Shown here: positions 24,943-32,766 of the stretch, one piece after another
How positions within the stretch are numbered: position 1 is the stretch's first letter
Layout of the letters: every line of letters begins with the position of its first letter
Assembly: GCA_937936805.1 (NCBI GenBank)
Contig: CALDDP010000025.1
Span: 1 to 34,216, forward strand
Length of the DNA: 34,216 nucleotides
Reading direction: 5' to 3'
From: an uncultured Gammaproteobacteria bacterium
GTDB lineage: Bacteria > Pseudomonadota > Gammaproteobacteria > GCA-001735895
The notes under the pieces: model-generated
The model's database searches: none
What the model saw: the letters and a program-made list of their open reading frames with translations, nothing else
Told to the model about the DNA's origin: nothing
Position numbers and translations under genes: made by a program

Positions 24943-25869
24943 GTGGTGATACCTGAAAACCTGCAAGCCCTTACTACTATTCGAGATTTCATTCGTTGGG
25001 GAAGTAGCGAGTTTGTGCGCAACGAGCTGAGTTTCGGCCATGGTTTCGTCGACGCATTTGACGAATCCAGGTATCTGGTTTTGCACGCTCTTGCCCTGCC
25101 TTTTGACTGGTCTGAGGCTTATCTGGGCGCGGTCCTGACCCCGCCCGAACGGGAACAGGTAATCGATATCCTGCAGTTGCGCATTAATTCCCGCCGGCCT
25201 GCTGCCTATATCACGCGAGAGTCCTGGTTTTGCGGGCTTAGATTTTACGTTGACGAGCGGGTGCTGGTGCCGCGCTCACCACTCGCCGAGCTCATCGCGA
25301 ATCAGTATGAACCCTGGGTGGATAGCAGCCGGGTGCAGCGCATCCTCGATCTCTGCACTGGCAGTGGCTGTATCGCGATTGCCTCGAAGTACCATTTCCC
25401 GGCGGCAGAAGTCTGCGCTTCCGATATTTCGCCTGCAGCGCTTGAAGTAGCTGCGCTGAACCTCGAGCAACACGATCTCAGCGACCAGGTAAACCTGTAT
25501 GAGTCCGATCTGTTTGAGTCGATTCCAGCGCAGTCTTTTGACGTAATAGTGAGCAATCCGCCTTATGTCGATGCCGAGGATATGTCCGCCCTGAGCGAAG
25601 AATTTCGGCATGAGCCGGCTATCGGTTTGCGTGCGGGTGATGATGGCCTGCTGCTGGTTGATCGTATCCTGGCAGGGGCAGGCGCGTTCCTGAGCGAGCA
25701 TGGTGTCATTTTTATCGAGGTGGGGAATTCGCAGGCGGCACTCGAGGCCAGGTATGATTTCCTGCCAATGACGTGGATAGATTTTGAATCCGGTGGTGGG
25801 GGGGTTTGCGCTATAAAGGCGCAGGATCTGGAGCAACAGAAATCCGTGCTGACCGCTAACGCAGGTTAG
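24943..25869 (+). CDS. prmB: Ribosomal protein L3 N5-glutamine methyltransferase PrmB
   Basis: PrmB methylates a glutamine of ribosomal protein L3 (Gln150 in E. coli) using S-adenosylmethionine. The 308-residue product has an N-terminal helical domain (TIRDFIRWGSSEFVRNELSFGHG) typical of PrmB and not PrmC. The SAM-binding motif I LDLCTGSGCIAIA and the catalytic NPPY motif (VSNPPYVDAED) follow. The start is GTG; two GTG codons stand in tandem at 24943 and 24946, and no in-frame ATG is better placed. In many relatives aroC follows prmB; here the next gene is djlA after 160 bp. Confidence 0.94.
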   Translation: MVIPENLQALTTIRDFIRWGSSEFVRNELSFGHGFVDAFDESRYLVLHALALPFDWSEAYLGAVLTPPEREQVIDILQLRINSRRPAAYITRESWFCGLRFYVDERVLVPRSPLAELIANQYEPWVDSSRVQRILDLCTGSGCIAIASKYHFPAAEVCASDISPAALEVAALNLEQHDLSDQVNLYESDLFESIPAQSFDVIVSNPPYVDAEDMSALSEEFRHEPAIGLRAGDDGLLLVDRILAGAGAFLSEHGVIFIEVGNSQAALEARYDFLPMTWIDFESGGGGVCAIKAQDLEQQKSVLTANAG

Positions 25870-26029
25870 CTACACATGGCAGGTAACATGAGATTAATCA
25901 CAGGCTGGAAGTACGACCGGGACATCAGCGATCCAGGCAAGAATTATTATGGCGGTGAACGGAGCGCTGAATATTTCGAGCGTTTCGAGGTTTGCCGGTT
26001 TTTGTTTTTACCTGATTCGGAGCACAGTT

Positions 26030-26815
26030 ATGTCCTGGTGGGGTAAGGCGCTAGGTGGTGCGTTCGGGTTCATGGTTGGTGGACCTCTCGGTGCCCTGAT
26101 GGGAATCGCCTTCGGTCATAGTTTCGACCGTGGCATGGGCAGAATGGACGGTGCCGAATGGGGCGCCGACCAGGAACGTATTCAGGCTACATTCTTCACC
26201 GCTACGTTTTCGGTGATGGGTTATCTCGCCAAGGTTGATGGCCAGGTCACCCGCGAGGAAATCAAACTGGCCGAAGCAGTTATGGACCGGCTTGGCTTGA
26301 GCAGCGAAATGCGCAGCTCGGCAAAGAAGCTGTTCAACGAGGGCAAGTCGGACGATTTCCCCATCGACGAGGTGCTGGACCAGTTCAGGCGTGAGACGCA
26401 CCGACGTACGACCCTGATCCAGATGTTTCTCGAGATCCAGTTGCAGGCAGCTTACGCCGATGGCGTTATGCATCCCGCGGAAAAAGAGGCGCTGGTCAAC
26501 ATCTGTCAGCACCTGGGTATCCCGGTATCCCAACTGGAGAGGCTCGAGGAAATGCTGCGCGCGGGCTTTGGACGTGCCGGTTATGATGCCGCGACTGCCA
26601 AAACATCGCTCAAGGATGCATACCAGTTGCTGGGGGTGGATGACGGCGTGAGTGATACCGAGCTCAAAAAAGCCTATCGGCGGTTGATGTCGCAACATCA
26701 TCCCGACAAGCTGGTTGCGAAAGGATTGCCGGAACAGATGATTCAGGACGCGACCGAGAAAACCCAGCAGATCAAGGCCGCTTACGAACTCATTCGTAAA
26801 TCCCGTGATGCATGA
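26030..26815 (+). CDS. djlA: Membrane-anchored J-domain co-chaperone DjlA
   Basis: DjlA is a type III membrane DnaJ-like protein that stimulates DnaK. The 261-residue product (E. coli 271) has an N-terminal glycine-rich membrane segment (WGKALGGAFGFMVGGPLGALMG). A TerB-like helical domain follows (about 50-180, FSVMGYLAKVDGQVTREEI). The C-terminal J domain (about 190-261) has the HPD tripeptide in QHHPDKLVAKG. The ATG at 26030 has GGAG at 26019-26022; a longer frame from 25949 has no such support. The stop overlaps the start of the next gene by 4 bp (ATGA). A 56-codon open frame overlaps the first 17 bases and is probably not real. Confidence 0.94.
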   Translation: MSWWGKALGGAFGFMVGGPLGALMGIAFGHSFDRGMGRMDGAEWGADQERIQATFFTATFSVMGYLAKVDGQVTREEIKLAEAVMDRLGLSSEMRSSAKKLFNEGKSDDFPIDEVLDQFRRETHRRTTLIQMFLEIQLQAAYADGVMHPAEKEALVNICQHLGIPVSQLERLEEMLRAGFGRAGYDAATAKTSLKDAYQLLGVDDGVSDTELKKAYRRLMSQHHPDKLVAKGLPEQMIQDATEKTQQIKAAYELIRKSRDA

Positions 26816-27117
26816 AGAAGCTGTATACGCACGAAAACCGTATGATCGTCTTTAATCTTAAGAATGTGTTGCAGGCAGAGGGCATTGAAACCATCGTTGT
26901 CAACGAGTTTGCCGCGGGAGGCGCGGGCGATCTTGCTACTTTCGATACCTGGCCGGAATTATGGATCGAGGACGAAACCAGGCTTGAACAGGCGCAGGCA
27001 ATAATACAGGGTATCCTGAGCAACAGGAAAACCGAGGACTGGTTTTGCCGGACTTGCCAGGAGCAAAACGATGCTTCATTTCAGATTTGCTGGAATTGTG
27101 GGCAGGCAATTGAATAA
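26812..27117 (+). CDS. DUF2007 domain protein with C-terminal zinc ribbon
   Basis: The 101-residue product has an N-terminal DUF2007 (putative signal-transducing) domain: MKKLYTHENRMIVFNLKNVLQAEGIETIVVNE, with the typical ELWI segment. A short zinc ribbon follows, with Cys79-x2-Cys82 (FCRTC) and Cys93-x2-Cys96 (CWNC). DUF2007 proteins resemble the GlnB-like ferredoxin fold; their ligand is not known. It is translationally coupled to djlA (ATGA overlap), hinting at a shared function with the DnaK co-chaperone, but that is inference. The next gene starts within 20 bp. Confidence 0.85.
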   Translation: MKKLYTHENRMIVFNLKNVLQAEGIETIVVNEFAAGGAGDLATFDTWPELWIEDETRLEQAQAIIQGILSNRKTEDWFCRTCQEQNDASFQICWNCGQAIE

Positions 27118-27132
27118 GCGGAGACCATGCTG

Positions 27133-27489
27133 ATGAAAAAATTTCTTTTGGGGTTACTGCTGCTGGCTCCGGCCACTCATGCCGGTGAGGTCAGTATTGT
27201 TGGAGTGAGCGTCGAGTGCCCCGGTAGCTGTACTTTTTCGGTGACGCTCGAGCACGCCGATCAGGGCTGGGGGCATTATGCCAATCAATGGGATGTCGTT
27301 ACCATGGACGGCAAGTTATTGAAATCGCGCGTATTGCATCATCCCCATGAACAGGAACAGCCTTTCACCCGCTCGCTGTCCGGAGTAGTGATTCCGGCAG
27401 GGGAGAGCAAGGTTAAAATTCGCGCCAGGGATTCAAAGCATGGTTACAGCGAGCAGGAATTTATTGTCGATATACCGGGTCGTAGCTAA
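27133..27489 (+). CDS. Small secreted protein of unknown function
   Basis: The 118-residue product has a clear Sec signal peptide (MKKFLLGLLLLAPATHA, cleavage after about residue 17). The mature domain of about 100 residues has a likely beta-sandwich pattern, a cysteine pair (VECPGSC), and a conserved-looking HHPHEQEQPFTRSLSGV segment. I recall similar proteins in other Proteobacteria, annotated only as hypothetical, and know no function. The ATG at 27133 is preferred over 27127 because GGAG at 27120-27123 is 9 bp away and not 3. It closes the djlA-DUF2007 run and is convergent with the LysE-type exporter gene, 19 bp between them. Confidence 0.8.
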   Translation: MKKFLLGLLLLAPATHAGEVSIVGVSVECPGSCTFSVTLEHADQGWGHYANQWDVVTMDGKLLKSRVLHHPHEQEQPFTRSLSGVVIPAGESKVKIRARDSKHGYSEQEFIVDIPGRS

Positions 27490-27508
27490 GCCGCCTGAAT
27501 CATGCGGG

Positions 27509-28132
27509 TCAGTTTTCCCGCCACAGTAAACGCAGCCCCAGGAAAATCATTACACTGCCCGGAATCCAGCGCTGTACCCAGTCCCCGATTCTGCCGCGTG
27601 TGCGCATGGCGCCGGCGGCGACCAGATAGGCGATCGATCCGTTAACGATGGCGCCGGTAACCAGGAATACCGAACCCAGCGCAATTGATAGCAGGAATCC
27701 GGGAGTTTCTACCGAGTTTAAAAATTGCGGAATAAAGGCGAGGAAAAACAGGGCGATCTTGGGGTTGAGCGAATCTACTACTAGCCCGCGGCGAAAGTAT
27801 TGCCAGCTGTTCAGCGCGGGCGAACAGGCCGGGCTTGCCGCCGCCTGTCGCCGTGTTGCCAACAGATCGATACCCAGGTAGATCAGGTAGGCCGCACCGA
27901 GATACTGAACGATTACAAAGACGACCGGTGTGGTTGCGAGTATCGCGGCGACACCACTGGCAGCCAGTACCACATGAATAAAGGCGCCCGCCGTCATGCC
28001 AAGCACCGCGAAAACGCCGGCCTTGAATCCACCCGCCGCACTAATCGAAGTCACCAGTATTACCGAAGGACCGGGTGACAGGTTGACTGCGAGACAGGCA
28101 ATCACAAGCAGCACGAAGGTATCGAGGGTCAC
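27509..28132 (-). CDS. LysE/RhtB family amino acid exporter
   Basis: The 207-residue product is a multi-helix membrane protein of the LysE/RhtB/CadD superfamily, which exports amino acids or related small molecules. Family marks are the N-terminal NLSPGPSVILVTSISAAGGFKAG and the central SLNPKIALFFLAFIPQF. The start is taken as GTG at 28132 because it overlaps the decarboxylase stop as GTGA and gives MTLDTFVLLV, like RhtB. A TTG at 28138 is the alternative. Coupling to the decarboxylase suggests that it exports that enzyme's product or substrate. The actual substrate cannot be read from the sequence. Confidence 0.9.
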   Translation of the reverse strand: MTLDTFVLLVIACLAVNLSPGPSVILVTSISAAGGFKAGVFAVLGMTAGAFIHVVLAASGVAAILATTPVVFVIVQYLGAAYLIYLGIDLLATRRQAAASPACSPALNSWQYFRRGLVVDSLNPKIALFFLAFIPQFLNSVETPGFLLSIALGSVFLVTGAIVNGSIAYLVAAGAMRTRGRIGDWVQRWIPGSVMIFLGLRLLWREN

Positions 28133-29532
28133 GACCAAGCTTTACGCGCCCGCTTACGGGCGTCAATCAAAGCGTTGACCGAACGCGTTACGTCAGCCGA
28201 TGTCGTGGCCCAGGAACATATGCTGACTCGCATTACACTGCGCTGTTGCCACTGGGTGCCGCCGATCCAGCAATCGCCGGATTGCTGGACATTTTTTATC
28301 GTCTCGGTGGTTACCGGGTCGCTGTCGCAGGCAACAAGAACCTGGTTGAAGACAACTTCATTCAAAATCTCGAAGCCGTGCTTCTCGAGTTCATCCGCGA
28401 ACTGTCGGGCGCGGACGTGAAAACCGTAAATCAGCTCATCGATTCCGGATCTGCCCAGATACTTGAGGGCTGCCCAGAGTTCACATATGCGCGCGCGCCG
28501 CGACATTTCCGGTGTGTGCAGCATACCGTCGCGATTATCGCTGTATACGATGTAGGCGCCGGAGGCATGTAATGCATTTACCAGTGCGTCCCGGTCGCGA
28601 CACATGATGACCCCGCTGTCATACGGGGTGTTCAGGGTCTTGTGACCGTCAAATGACCAGGAGTCGGCGAGTTCAATACCCCGGGTCAGGTGTTTGAGCT
28701 GCTCGCTGGCGGCAGCCCACAGACCGAAAGCACCATCGACATGTACCCAGGCATCGGCTTCCCTGGCTTTTTGACACAGGCTGGCAAAATCGTCGAAAGC
28801 GCCGGAATTCACATTGCCGGCCTGCAGGATCAGGATAGTCGACTGGTCAAGTTCCGGAACCAGCTGGGCATCGATGCTGCCCTGCGCGTCGGCATCCACC
28901 CATTCGACATTATCGATGCCGAACCCGAGTAACGCGATTGCCTTGGTGACGGTGCCATGGGTTTGCCGGCTGGCGATCACACGCAGGCGTGGCGCGTTGA
29001 TAAATCCGCGCCGATTGATATCCCAGCCAAGGCGGGCGAAGTTTCTGTGCCTGGCTGCGGCGAGGCCGCAGAAGATAGACATCGACGAACCGCTGACATA
29101 GCCCGCTATGGCAGATTCAGGCAGTCCAAACAGGTCGCGTAACCAGGCTTCGGTTACTTCTTCGAGCCGTGATGCGACCGGCGAGGACAGGTATAGCGGT
29201 GTGTTCTGATCCCAGAAATCTGTCAGCCAGCGCACCGCCAGTGTCGCTGGAATAACGCCGCCGTTGACCAGGCCGAAGTAACGCCCGCCAGTTTGTGCCA
29301 CGGTGGCGGGAGAGCCGTACTCATCGAGCTGACGCAGGATCTGCAGCGCGTCTCCCGGGGCATCGGGCAGCGGCTCATCGAAGCGAGCGAGATTTGCAAT
29401 AGCCTCCGGGGTCGGGAAAACGTTACGTTCAAGCGCCCTGTCGGCGTAGCTGTAGGCGGCGTCGCGTGCCTCGTCAAATGCGCATTTTCGCTCCATTTCA
29501 ACAAACATGCGTTGGCGAATGTCATCACTCAT
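28129..29532 (-). CDS. Group II PLP-dependent decarboxylase (aromatic-L-amino-acid/glutamate decarboxylase superfamily)
   Basis: The 467-residue product has the fold of group II PLP decarboxylases: an N-terminal arm, a substrate-side segment TGGRYFGLVNGGVIPATLA, then GYVSGSSMSIFCGLAAAR, the cofactor-ring His region (ASRQTHGTVTKA), and WVHVDGAFGLWA with the Asp that holds the pyridine nitrogen. The PLP lysine is in SFDGHKTLNTPYDSG. This differs from the NPHKW form of animal AADC and matches a bacterial subgroup of unsettled substrate. It could decarboxylate an aromatic or other amino acid. Its ATG overlaps the upstream UDG-family stop (ATGA), and the exporter overlaps its own stop (GTGA). Confidence 0.88.
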   Translation of the reverse strand: MSDDIRQRMFVEMERKCAFDEARDAAYSYADRALERNVFPTPEAIANLARFDEPLPDAPGDALQILRQLDEYGSPATVAQTGGRYFGLVNGGVIPATLAVRWLTDFWDQNTPLYLSSPVASRLEEVTEAWLRDLFGLPESAIAGYVSGSSMSIFCGLAAARHRNFARLGWDINRRGFINAPRLRVIASRQTHGTVTKAIALLGFGIDNVEWVDADAQGSIDAQLVPELDQSTILILQAGNVNSGAFDDFASLCQKAREADAWVHVDGAFGLWAAASEQLKHLTRGIELADSWSFDGHKTLNTPYDSGVIMCRDRDALVNALHASGAYIVYSDNRDGMLHTPEMSRRARICELWAALKYLGRSGIDELIYGFHVRARQFADELEKHGFEILNEVVFNQVLVACDSDPVTTETIKNVQQSGDCWIGGTQWQQRSVMRVSICSWATTSADVTRSVNALIDARKRARKAWS

Positions 29533-30119
29533 TGATCTCGACCCTGTAGTATTTGTTTGATCCTGGTTTTCAATTCGGGTAGCAGTTCGGTTTCAAACCA
29601 GGGGTTTTGCCTGAGCCAGCGATTGTTTCTCGGGCTTGGATGCGGTAAGGGTACCATGTCTGGCCAGAAATCCTTCCAGCTGCGCACCAGTTCGGTTAGC
29701 GAGTGGGTTTTTGTATCGAAGTGATACTGCTGAGCGTATTTTCCGAGCACCAGCGTCAACTCAACCTGTTTCATTTGCGCGAGCAAAGGCTCCCGCCAGC
29801 GCGGGGCGCACTCGGGTCGTGGAGGCAGGTCGCCGGAGGTAGTGGTGCCGGGATAACAAAATCCCATCGGCAGGATGGCAATTGCGGTCGCATCATAAAA
29901 AACCTCTCGACTGATGCCTAACCAGTCACGCAGCCGGTTGCCACTGGGATCATCGAAAGGTATTCCCGTGCGCTGCACTTTTTTGCCAGGGGCCTGGCCG
30001 GCAAGCAGGATTCTGGCCGATGCGGAACATTGCAGTACCGGGTTGGGACCCAGTGGTAAACTGCTCGCACAATGCTGGCATCGACTTACTTCTGCCAACA
30101 GCGTATTTAGACTCGTCAT
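29529..30119 (-). CDS. Uracil-DNA glycosylase superfamily protein
   Basis: The 196-residue product belongs to the COG1573-type uracil-DNA glycosylase superfamily. Motif A reads GQAPGKKVQRTGIPFDDPSG and motif B is the late HPSPRN segment. Between them, ILPMGFCYPG and DLPPRPECAP are typical of a bacterial subgroup. The N-terminal CQHCASSLPLG carries only two cysteines, so the four-Cys iron-sulfur site of family 4 and 5 enzymes looks incomplete. It may excise uracil or related lesions, but activity in this subgroup is uncertain. It sits between a deacylase (8 bp upstream) and a decarboxylase (4-bp overlap), an unusual metabolic context for a repair protein. Confidence 0.88.
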   Translation of the reverse strand: MTSLNTLLAEVSRCQHCASSLPLGPNPVLQCSASARILLAGQAPGKKVQRTGIPFDDPSGNRLRDWLGISREVFYDATAIAILPMGFCYPGTTTSGDLPPRPECAPRWREPLLAQMKQVELTLVLGKYAQQYHFDTKTHSLTELVRSWKDFWPDMVPLPHPSPRNNRWLRQNPWFETELLPELKTRIKQILQGRDQ

Positions 30120-30127
30120 CGAGCAAC

Positions 30128-31570
30128 TCAGTGGGTCAGGAAGCGGCCGTTTCTGATGCCGCTCGACTTCTGCTCGTGCCAGCTGAGCCCGCCGTTAACC
30201 CAGACGCTGACGATGCCCGCGCTGAGCTGTGCCGGGTCTGCAAAACTGGCGCGATCGATAATGGTATCGGGATCGAACAATACCAGGTCGGCATAGTTGC
30301 CAATGGCTATAATCCCGCGATTTTCGAGACCAAAGCGGTTCGCCGTCAGGCCGGTCATTTTATGCACCGCGGTTTCCAGTTCGAACAGCTTCTGTTGACG
30401 AACATAATGACCCAGAACGCGCGGAAAAGTGCCCCACAGGCGAGGGTGCGGGGTTTTCATCGACGCGATGCCATCGGAGCCAATCATCGCCGCGGGGTGG
30501 GCCATGATGCGCTGGAGGTCGGCTTCATCCATTTGAAAGTAGATCGCGGCGGCCGGGTAGAGCCGCTCACAGGCTTCCTCGAGCGAGCATTCCCAGTCCG
30601 CCATTATGCGCTCCAGCAACACACCGTTGCATTCAGGGTGGGGTGTCGATTCCGCGACCAATACCGCTTCGCAGTCTTTGGCAAATCGCGCCAGCAACGA
30701 CGTCGAGCTGGCGATGTAAGGATAGACATCAAGGCTCACAGCCTGATTTGCCGAGCGCGCCCGATCAATCAGCTTGAGAGTTTGTCGCGAGCGGCCATAA
30801 TTGTCGGGGCCAGCACATTTATGATGCGAAATAATGACTGGAACTCGCGCGCGCTGGCCGATATCAAGCGTCTCTTCAACCGCCGCAAGCACCTGGTCAC
30901 CTTCATCTCTCATATGAGTTGCGTATACCGCGTGATCAAATTCGCGCAGCACGCTCGCAAGCTGCACCACTTCCCCGGTTGATGCCGCTGCCGCCGGCGG
31001 ATAATCGAGTCCGGTACTCATTCCGATACAACCCTGCCCGAGCGCCAGCCTGAGGTCTGCCTGCATCTGCTTTATTGCAGCGAGGTCTGCCTCCTGCTCG
31101 AGGCGGTCCGCCATGCTGCCGAGGCGTAAACTGCTATGCCCGGCAAGCAATGCCAGGTTGGTTGCGCCTGGCGAACGGGTGAGGGCGTCGCGATAGGCCG
31201 ATACCGACGGAAAACGGAATTCTTCTTTTTCACCGAGTAGCGGGAAAGGAGGGGGTAAATGCTCTCCCATTTGCAGTGGCGCCAGGCTGATGCCGCAATT
31301 ACCGGCGATTACCGTGGTAACGCCCTGCGATATCTTGAACGGGATATCGGGAGTTTTAAGCACGGCCAGGTCATCATGGGTATGGCTGTCGATGAATCCC
31401 GGCGCCAGCACCAGTCCAGCGGCGTCCAGACATGTATCCGCCTGCCAATGCCGGCAGTCGCCCAGGTCGACAATCCGGTCGCGGTCGATGACAACGTCGA
31501 TATTGCGGGGCATCCCGCCGCTACCATCGATGACTCTGGCCCCAGTTATTAACAGATCGCAACTAGCCAT
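30128..31570 (-). CDS. N-acyl-D-amino-acid deacylase (D-aminoacylase), amidohydrolase superfamily
   Basis: The 480-residue product begins with the small beta-sandwich strand LLITGARVIDGSG and then shows the metal-binding HxH in DSHTHDDLAV (His63, His65). Cys92 (AGNCGIS) and the late Asp in IGSDGIASM are the other marks of D-aminoacylases, together with ISHHKCAG and GTFPRVLGHYVR. These enzymes release D-amino acids from N-acyl forms; related members act on D-glutamate or dipeptide derivatives, so the substrate is open. The C-terminal strands (NYADLVLFDPDTI) are complete. It lies 20 bp downstream of a diguanylate cyclase gene and 8 bp upstream of the UDG-family gene. Confidence 0.9.
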   Translation of the reverse strand: MASCDLLITGARVIDGSGGMPRNIDVVIDRDRIVDLGDCRHWQADTCLDAAGLVLAPGFIDSHTHDDLAVLKTPDIPFKISQGVTTVIAGNCGISLAPLQMGEHLPPPFPLLGEKEEFRFPSVSAYRDALTRSPGATNLALLAGHSSLRLGSMADRLEQEADLAAIKQMQADLRLALGQGCIGMSTGLDYPPAAAASTGEVVQLASVLREFDHAVYATHMRDEGDQVLAAVEETLDIGQRARVPVIISHHKCAGPDNYGRSRQTLKLIDRARSANQAVSLDVYPYIASSTSLLARFAKDCEAVLVAESTPHPECNGVLLERIMADWECSLEEACERLYPAAAIYFQMDEADLQRIMAHPAAMIGSDGIASMKTPHPRLWGTFPRVLGHYVRQQKLFELETAVHKMTGLTANRFGLENRGIIAIGNYADLVLFDPDTIIDRASFADPAQLSAGIVSVWVNGGLSWHEQKSSGIRNGRFLTH

Positions 31571-31590
31571 GCCTGCGTGGGAGCTTGATG

Positions 31591-32364
31591 TTAGCCTGCT
31601 GCAATTCGCCTGACGGCAGGATTAAAGGTGGAGGTTTTACCGTGGCCTTCCTGTTTTGCCTGGTACAGGGCCAGGTCCGCACGCGCGAGCAGTTCATCGA
31701 TACTGACAGAAGTGCTGGGCTCGAAAGAGGTGAGCCCGATACTGGCGGTATACTTGATGATGCTGTCATTGTACTTTAGTACCGCCTTGTCGATCGCGCT
31801 GTGTAAACGGTCAGAGAATTCGATGGCCTCGCCGGTAGTAGTGCTGGGCAGGATCATGGCAAACTCTTCACCTCCCAGACGACCGGTAATATCACTGCGA
31901 CGGGCGACACTGTTAACAACGTTGGCGAAAAGCTTCAACACCGCGTCACCGGCAGAATGGCCGTACTTTTCGTTGATCAGCCTGAACTGGTCGAGATCTA
32001 TGATCATCACCGAGAATACTGTTTTTTCGCGAGTTGCGAGTGAGACATACTTACTCGCGCTATTGAAAAAAGCCTGCCGGCTTAATAATCCAGTCAACGA
32101 ATCGTAACTGACGGGTTTGCTTATGCTCTCTTCGACCTGGTAAACCCGAAAAATCAGGCTGACCAGAACCCAGCAAATGGGGGTTGCCACCAACAGAGGC
32201 ACGCAAGCCGCCATAATGACTGCGAGTTCGTATCCAATAGCAAAGCCGAATTTGTTGAGGATTACAACGACGCTTGAGGTAACTGCAATGGAGGCGAGCA
32301 CGGCGATAAAAGTGATAATCGCCACGGTTTTAAAACGCCCGAGTTTTGCCAGGAGCTTTACCAT
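31591..32364 (-). CDS. Diguanylate cyclase with two N-terminal membrane helices
   Basis: The 257-residue product has two hydrophobic segments (about residues 14-36 and 44-72) and a GGDEF domain (about 85-250). The active-site motif is GGEEF at 154-158, with the conserved DSLTGLLSRQAFF start and IIDLDQFRLINEKYGH. The inhibitory I-site RxxD is present as Arg145 to Asp148, five residues before GGEEF, so product inhibition is expected. It should synthesise c-di-GMP at the membrane with little or no periplasmic sensor. It is the first gene of the minus-strand run through the deacylase, UDG, decarboxylase and exporter. ATG at 32364 with AGGG about 10 bp upstream. Confidence 0.92.
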   Translation of the reverse strand: MVKLLAKLGRFKTVAIITFIAVLASIAVTSSVVVILNKFGFAIGYELAVIMAACVPLLVATPICWVLVSLIFRVYQVEESISKPVSYDSLTGLLSRQAFFNSASKYVSLATREKTVFSVMIIDLDQFRLINEKYGHSAGDAVLKLFANVVNSVARRSDITGRLGGEEFAMILPSTTTGEAIEFSDRLHSAIDKAVLKYNDSIIKYTASIGLTSFEPSTSVSIDELLARADLALYQAKQEGHGKTSTFNPAVRRIAAG

Positions 32365-32467
32365 CTTTGAATGCCCTGCGGAAAGTTTGACTTATAATTG
32401 TCGGTTCACTGTAATTCCATACGACCCGGGGTTCAAGCGATTAATCGATTCTGCTGCAGGGATTTAG

Positions 32468-32484
32468 CAGCTTTTTAAAAGCTG
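32468..32484. repeat. Perfect 17-bp dyad (candidate operator)
   Basis: CAGCTTTT and AAAAGCTG flank a single T, forming a perfect inverted repeat with 8-bp arms. The centre is too tight for an RNA hairpin with full pairing, so a dimeric regulator site is the simplest reading. It lies 104 bp upstream of the diguanylate cyclase start and 282 bp before cbiX. The symmetry is seen; the operator role is inferred. Confidence 0.4.
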
Positions 32485-32578
32485 AACACGTTCTTAGATG
32501 GTGTTACTGGACGCTATCAGCCGAGAGGTCTCCAGTACCTGGCCTGAACCAGCCACAGTCGTTTGAAAATGAGTAACC

Positions 32579-32617
32579 GAATGGGGCAATGCGGGATGGA
32601 ATCGGTCGGCAATGCGG
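32579..32617. repeat. Imperfect tandem direct repeat (GAAT...GGCAATGCGG)
   Basis: Two copies: GAATGG followed by GGCAATGCGG (32579-32594), and GAATCGGTC followed by GGCAATGCGG (32599-32617). The 10-bp core is identical and recurs after 23 bp, about two helical turns, which would place two protein sites on the same DNA face. It lies 150-190 bp upstream of cbiX. Confidence 0.45.
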
Positions 32618-32766
32618 CGCCAGGTGCAGGCAAAACCGCTGCTAGTAGATCCAGAGCCACTTTTACTGCGTAGGTTATTTTGGGCTGTAATATCCGGAAT
32701 GGCGTGTTATTTTATAGCGCCTCATGCCTGCGAAACGCTCCAACTCAACAATAAGGGATCCGAAAG

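Larger units (their letters stand above)
32365..32766. other. 402-bp gene-free region with repeats and a dyad
   Basis: No convincing protein gene is present. It should hold the promoter of the minus-strand diguanylate cyclase and that of cbiX. Structures seen: a TATAAT on the plus strand at 32393-32398; a perfect dyad CAGCTTTT-T-AAAAGCTG at 32468-32484; a stem TACTGGA (32505-32511) with TCCAGTA (32531-32537); and an imperfect direct repeat ending GGCAATGCGG twice (32585-32594 and 32608-32617). I looked for a cobalamin riboswitch before cbiX and for a tRNA and found neither. Confidence 0.6.

Noticed and set aside
25876-26046. 56-codon frame between prmB and djlA, overlapping the djlA start by 17 bp
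   Set aside because: Too short to exclude chance, no recognisable motif, weak ribosome-binding site; djlA has the better-supported signals.
30020-30982. 320-codon open frame on the plus strand opposite the deacylase
   Set aside because: It covers the antisense of the UDG-family and deacylase genes, both of which carry complete active-site motifs.
32540-32766. Possible cobalamin riboswitch upstream of cbiX
   Set aside because: GCCAC-like and GCCAGG-like words occur on both strands, but the B12 box and the conserved core are not present in the required order.
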